This document shows positions 61,722 through 64,000 of a DNA stretch of 64,000 nucleotides, in pieces; within the stretch, counting starts at the first letter, position 1; each line of letters starts with the position of its first letter. A program made the position numbers and the translations under genes. The notes beneath the pieces are model-generated. The model did not search any database, was not told where the DNA came from, and worked only from the letters and a program-made list of their open reading frames with translations. The stretch spans positions 66,858,406 to 66,922,405 of the forward strand of contig OY757010.1 in NCBI GenBank assembly GCA_963580285.1, written 5' to 3'. The stretch is from Lucinisca nassula (taxonomy: Eukaryota > Mollusca > Bivalvia > Lucinida > Lucinidae).

Positions 61722-61869
61722 TTATAACATACATGTGATATTTTCTTGGACCCAAATAGGGAGATTTTGATTTTCAGATAGGGAGATTGGGGTCCCAAAT
61801 CGGGAGATTTTTCCGCGGTAAAAAGTGATGTTATTTTTGGTTAAAATTTACCTCTGAAGCACTTTTCAC

Positions 61870-62070
61870 CCATAACATGCCAACACGACAATTGTTGTCT
61901 GCTTTGTCATCTGCATTAAAAATCTTTTTTGAAAACAGTGTGGGCCCAGATCAGACTGCAGAGCATTCTGATGACGGTCCACACTGTTTGCCTTTCTGCA
62001 AAAATGTGTTATAAAACCTTGGAAAAAGAAAGCAGCAGACGACAAACTTCCATTTTGTATTTTAATAGAG
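61870..62070 (-). mobile_element. TTAA-3 MITE, worn, nested
   Basis: ACCCATAACATGCCAACACG, core arms GTGTGGGCCCAGATCAG and GGTCCACACTGTTTGCC, then GCAGCAGACGACAAACTTCC. Confidence 0.65.
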
Positions 62071-62260
62071 AGACAATTTCTCGGAAGAACGATCAAAGAA
62101 CAAGCACTGACCAATAGATCGGTGTTAAATACCCACCTAGCACCTGGCAGAAAAAAACAACGTTCAGAATACCCGCATGGCAAAAAATTACTCATACTCT
62201 TAAATCCCTTCTCTTATCATCCCCAAAACGTGCCTCGGAACTTAGTCGGAACTAATAAGC

Positions 62261-62735
62261 ATGCATGATTTTTATTGATTTAACTTGGGGGCATATTTTT
62301 TTCATAAAAGATCCATTAAAAACACGGCAAAAATATTTTTTCTCGCAAGCTAAAAATGAAACAGGTTTGAATAGAAAATTTCACCGGTTCTATGTTTATT
62401 TATAAATGAAAAACTACATACAGATGCTTAGAAAATACCAGCGTCTGCTCTGCTCTGTTTTGGCGGGAAAAATATTTAGCGCGTTCACCTGTCAAAGGCC
62501 AAAAAGCATGCAGGAATTTTCATTGGTGTCACGTGGGGCATATTTCTTTCTTCCGTTAAAAACGGCAAAAATATTTTTCCCGGGTTTAAATAGAAAATGT
62601 CACTAAGTAATTACCCAGTTCTGTTTAATAAAAGAATAACGGTTTACAGACGTGTAGAAAAAAAAAACAGCGTCTGCTTTGCTCTGTTTTGGCGGGAATA
62701 ATATTTAGCGTCTACACATGTCAATTACAAAGGGA
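62261..62735. repeat. ~235 bp tandem duplication
   Basis: Two units share GGGGCATATTT, ACGGCAAAAATATTTTT, GAATAGAAAATTTCAC-type text, CAGCGTCTGCTCTGCTCTG, TTTTGGCGGGAAAAATATTT and AGCGCGTTCACCTGTCAA-type text. The second unit is somewhat diverged. Confidence 0.75.
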
Positions 62736-63229
62736 TTAAATAAGCTACAACTGGTATATCTTGATTGACTAGTTTTCACACCTTGTCACATTGTTAATTG
62801 TCGGCTTATCAATAAGGCCCGCCTCGGGTGTAAACGGTTTAATAGCGTTGGCAACTTGAGCAAATCGGCGATCAGTAATAAATGTATGCAAACATCACAT
62901 TTCTTCCTTATTGAATTTCTCGCTTTTTATCACATTTTTGCGGCTTGTTTGCGGGTTGCATTTTAATAATTGTATTTACCGGTACGTTCTTTTCATATTG
63001 CGATATTATACTTGTGCAGGTGTGTATTGCAATTTACCTGCATACCGCCTTGCGTAAATACACTGACGGTATTTTACAGTGGTTAACACTAAATTGGTCG
63101 GTCGGCGGAAAACTACTATAGGAAAATTGTTGTGTCGGGAGATTAGGGCCGTCGGACGGGAGACCGGGAGATGGGGTTCGAAATCGGGATATCCCGACGA
63201 AATCGGGAGATATCACATGTATGTTATAA

Positions 63230-63700
63230 GGTTTTTATCAATCATTTTGGCATGGTGGCCATCTTGATCATGTGACCTGGTTGATTCAAACAAATTTTTC
63301 TACCCCCAAAGTCAGAAAGCTGCATATAAAATCTAAACAAAATTGGCCCAGTGGTTTCAGAGAAAATGTTTTTGAAATGTCAACGGACCTGCAATCCAAG
63401 AGACCTTGGGCAAAGGTGGCCAAATGACCTTGACCTTTAGCATTCATAGACATTCATTTTGAACATATTCTCTTGTCATAGACAACAATATTTTTCGAAC
63501 AATGTATTGTTTAACCTTTTCCCCATTGAAAAGCCTACGAAACTATTATGACCTTGAAGGTCAAGGTCATCCTAGGGTCACTGTCTTTGCAAACACGGTA
63601 GTACTCAATCACTCCATTCTACATACAAGTACCAAGTTTCAAGACAATCAGCCCATTGAGGAGAAGATTTTTTAAGTTTTTACCATATAAAAAGAGCATG
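63230..63700 (+). repeat. HINE-related older repeat, right part
   Basis: GGTGGCCATCTTGATCATG, GACCTTGAAGGTCAAGGTC, then TACCAAGTTTCAAGACAATC. A second, separate pass of the same unit type as at 61140. Confidence 0.55.
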
Positions 63701-64000
63701 TATAAAAATAAATGAATGGGCATAATTATGTTAATAAATTGCCATAAGAGCCACAACCATGAACTGTGTCCTATTAAATATACAATGTTAACCCATATAA
63801 TTATGTCTAGAATCCCATAAAATGAATACCCGCTAGAAGTTTAGCACCAGATCATATGCTGCATCTGATCAGGATTTGCAATGCATGCAAAAAATGCTGG
63901 AACTTTTAACAAAACAATCAAAGCTCCTCTAAAAATGGAAAGGGTCCTTTAAAAGCTACTACATTCGAGATTCTATTTGTCATATACCAGACTGACTAAT
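63701..64000. other. Window end with a worn core scrap
   Basis: GATCATATGCTGCATCTGATC at 63851 is a decayed TTAA-4/TTAA-5 apex. Nothing else is recognised. Confidence 0.4.

Larger units (their letters stand above)
61722..63229. mobile_element. ~1.5 kb inverted-repeat element inside the older repeat
   Basis: ATAACATACATGTGATAT near 61725 is matched exactly in reverse at 63212-63229. Just inside, GGGAGATT-type words recur in the same orientation at both ends (61758-61812 and 63135-63212). The flanks GAACAAGATTT / AAGGTTTTTATCA fit the older repeat. Inside lie a TTAA-3 copy and a ~235 bp tandem duplication. No transposase frame is seen. Confidence 0.65.

Overview
The window reads as repeat-dense intergenic or intronic DNA of a metazoan, most likely a bivalve mollusc. 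The reasons are the spliceosomal-style signals and eukaryotic element types, tRNA-headed SINEs with box A and box B, and long elements built of ~150-170 bp tandem core repeats with an ACGG-type microsatellite and a 3' terminal hairpin, which I recognise as the pearl / Helentron-associated (HINE) type of bivalve genomes. I cannot name the species; a dreissenid-like bivalve is only a guess. I find no complete host gene, rRNA, functional tRNA, CRISPR array or bacterial operon. Nearly all open frames are accidental frames through repeats. Two short stretches (7483-7700 and 34880-35103) look exon-like but are unproven.

Layout. 1-1084 is mostly low-copy sequence with one CRE palindrome. 1085-3440 is a HINE on the minus strand. 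4171-15740 is a field of TTAA-flanked MITEs with SINEs, TA-flanked elements and several nests. 16048-19389 is a three-level nest (MITE > SINE > 2.9 kb HINE). 19512-20799 is a second HINE family. 21440-28300 is SINEs and MITEs. 28417-29969 and 36901-39184 are HINEs with a different core. 30429-36870 is MITEs and SINEs. 41088-43140 is a MITE split by a SINE, followed by a small satellite made from the right half of that MITE. 43319-44454 is a 1.1 kb terminal-inverted-repeat element. 44481-48904 is MITEs, SINEs and a HINE of a fourth family. 49343-49978 and 57450-58864 are HINEs of a third family. 52180-56308 is a degenerate mariner element split by a HINE. 59108-61000 is SINEs and MITEs. 61722-63229 is a ~1.5 kb element inserted into an older repeat.

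Family names used here. TTAA-1 to TTAA-5 are ~180-240 bp MITEs whose ends start CCC and abut TTAA, as in piggyBac-type insertion; they carry different ends and arms but one shared central hairpin. Core-K carries the same hairpin with different ends. TTAA-7 has TTAA flanks but no shared hairpin. G, F2, J and N are palindromic families. SINE-H, SINE-2, SINE-3, SINE-4 and SINE-5 are tRNA-type SINEs. HINE-a to HINE-d differ in their terminal sequences.

The main points of interest are structural. In every HINE family the short tag after the 5' hairpin repeats the left arm of the 3' hairpin, so the tag changes together with the hairpin from family to family. The MITE families share a hairpin core whose apex differs but stays self-complementary. 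Internal empty sites show TTAA and TA target duplication directly. Several HINE cores are arrays of AGGTCA half-sites, the nuclear-receptor binding unit.
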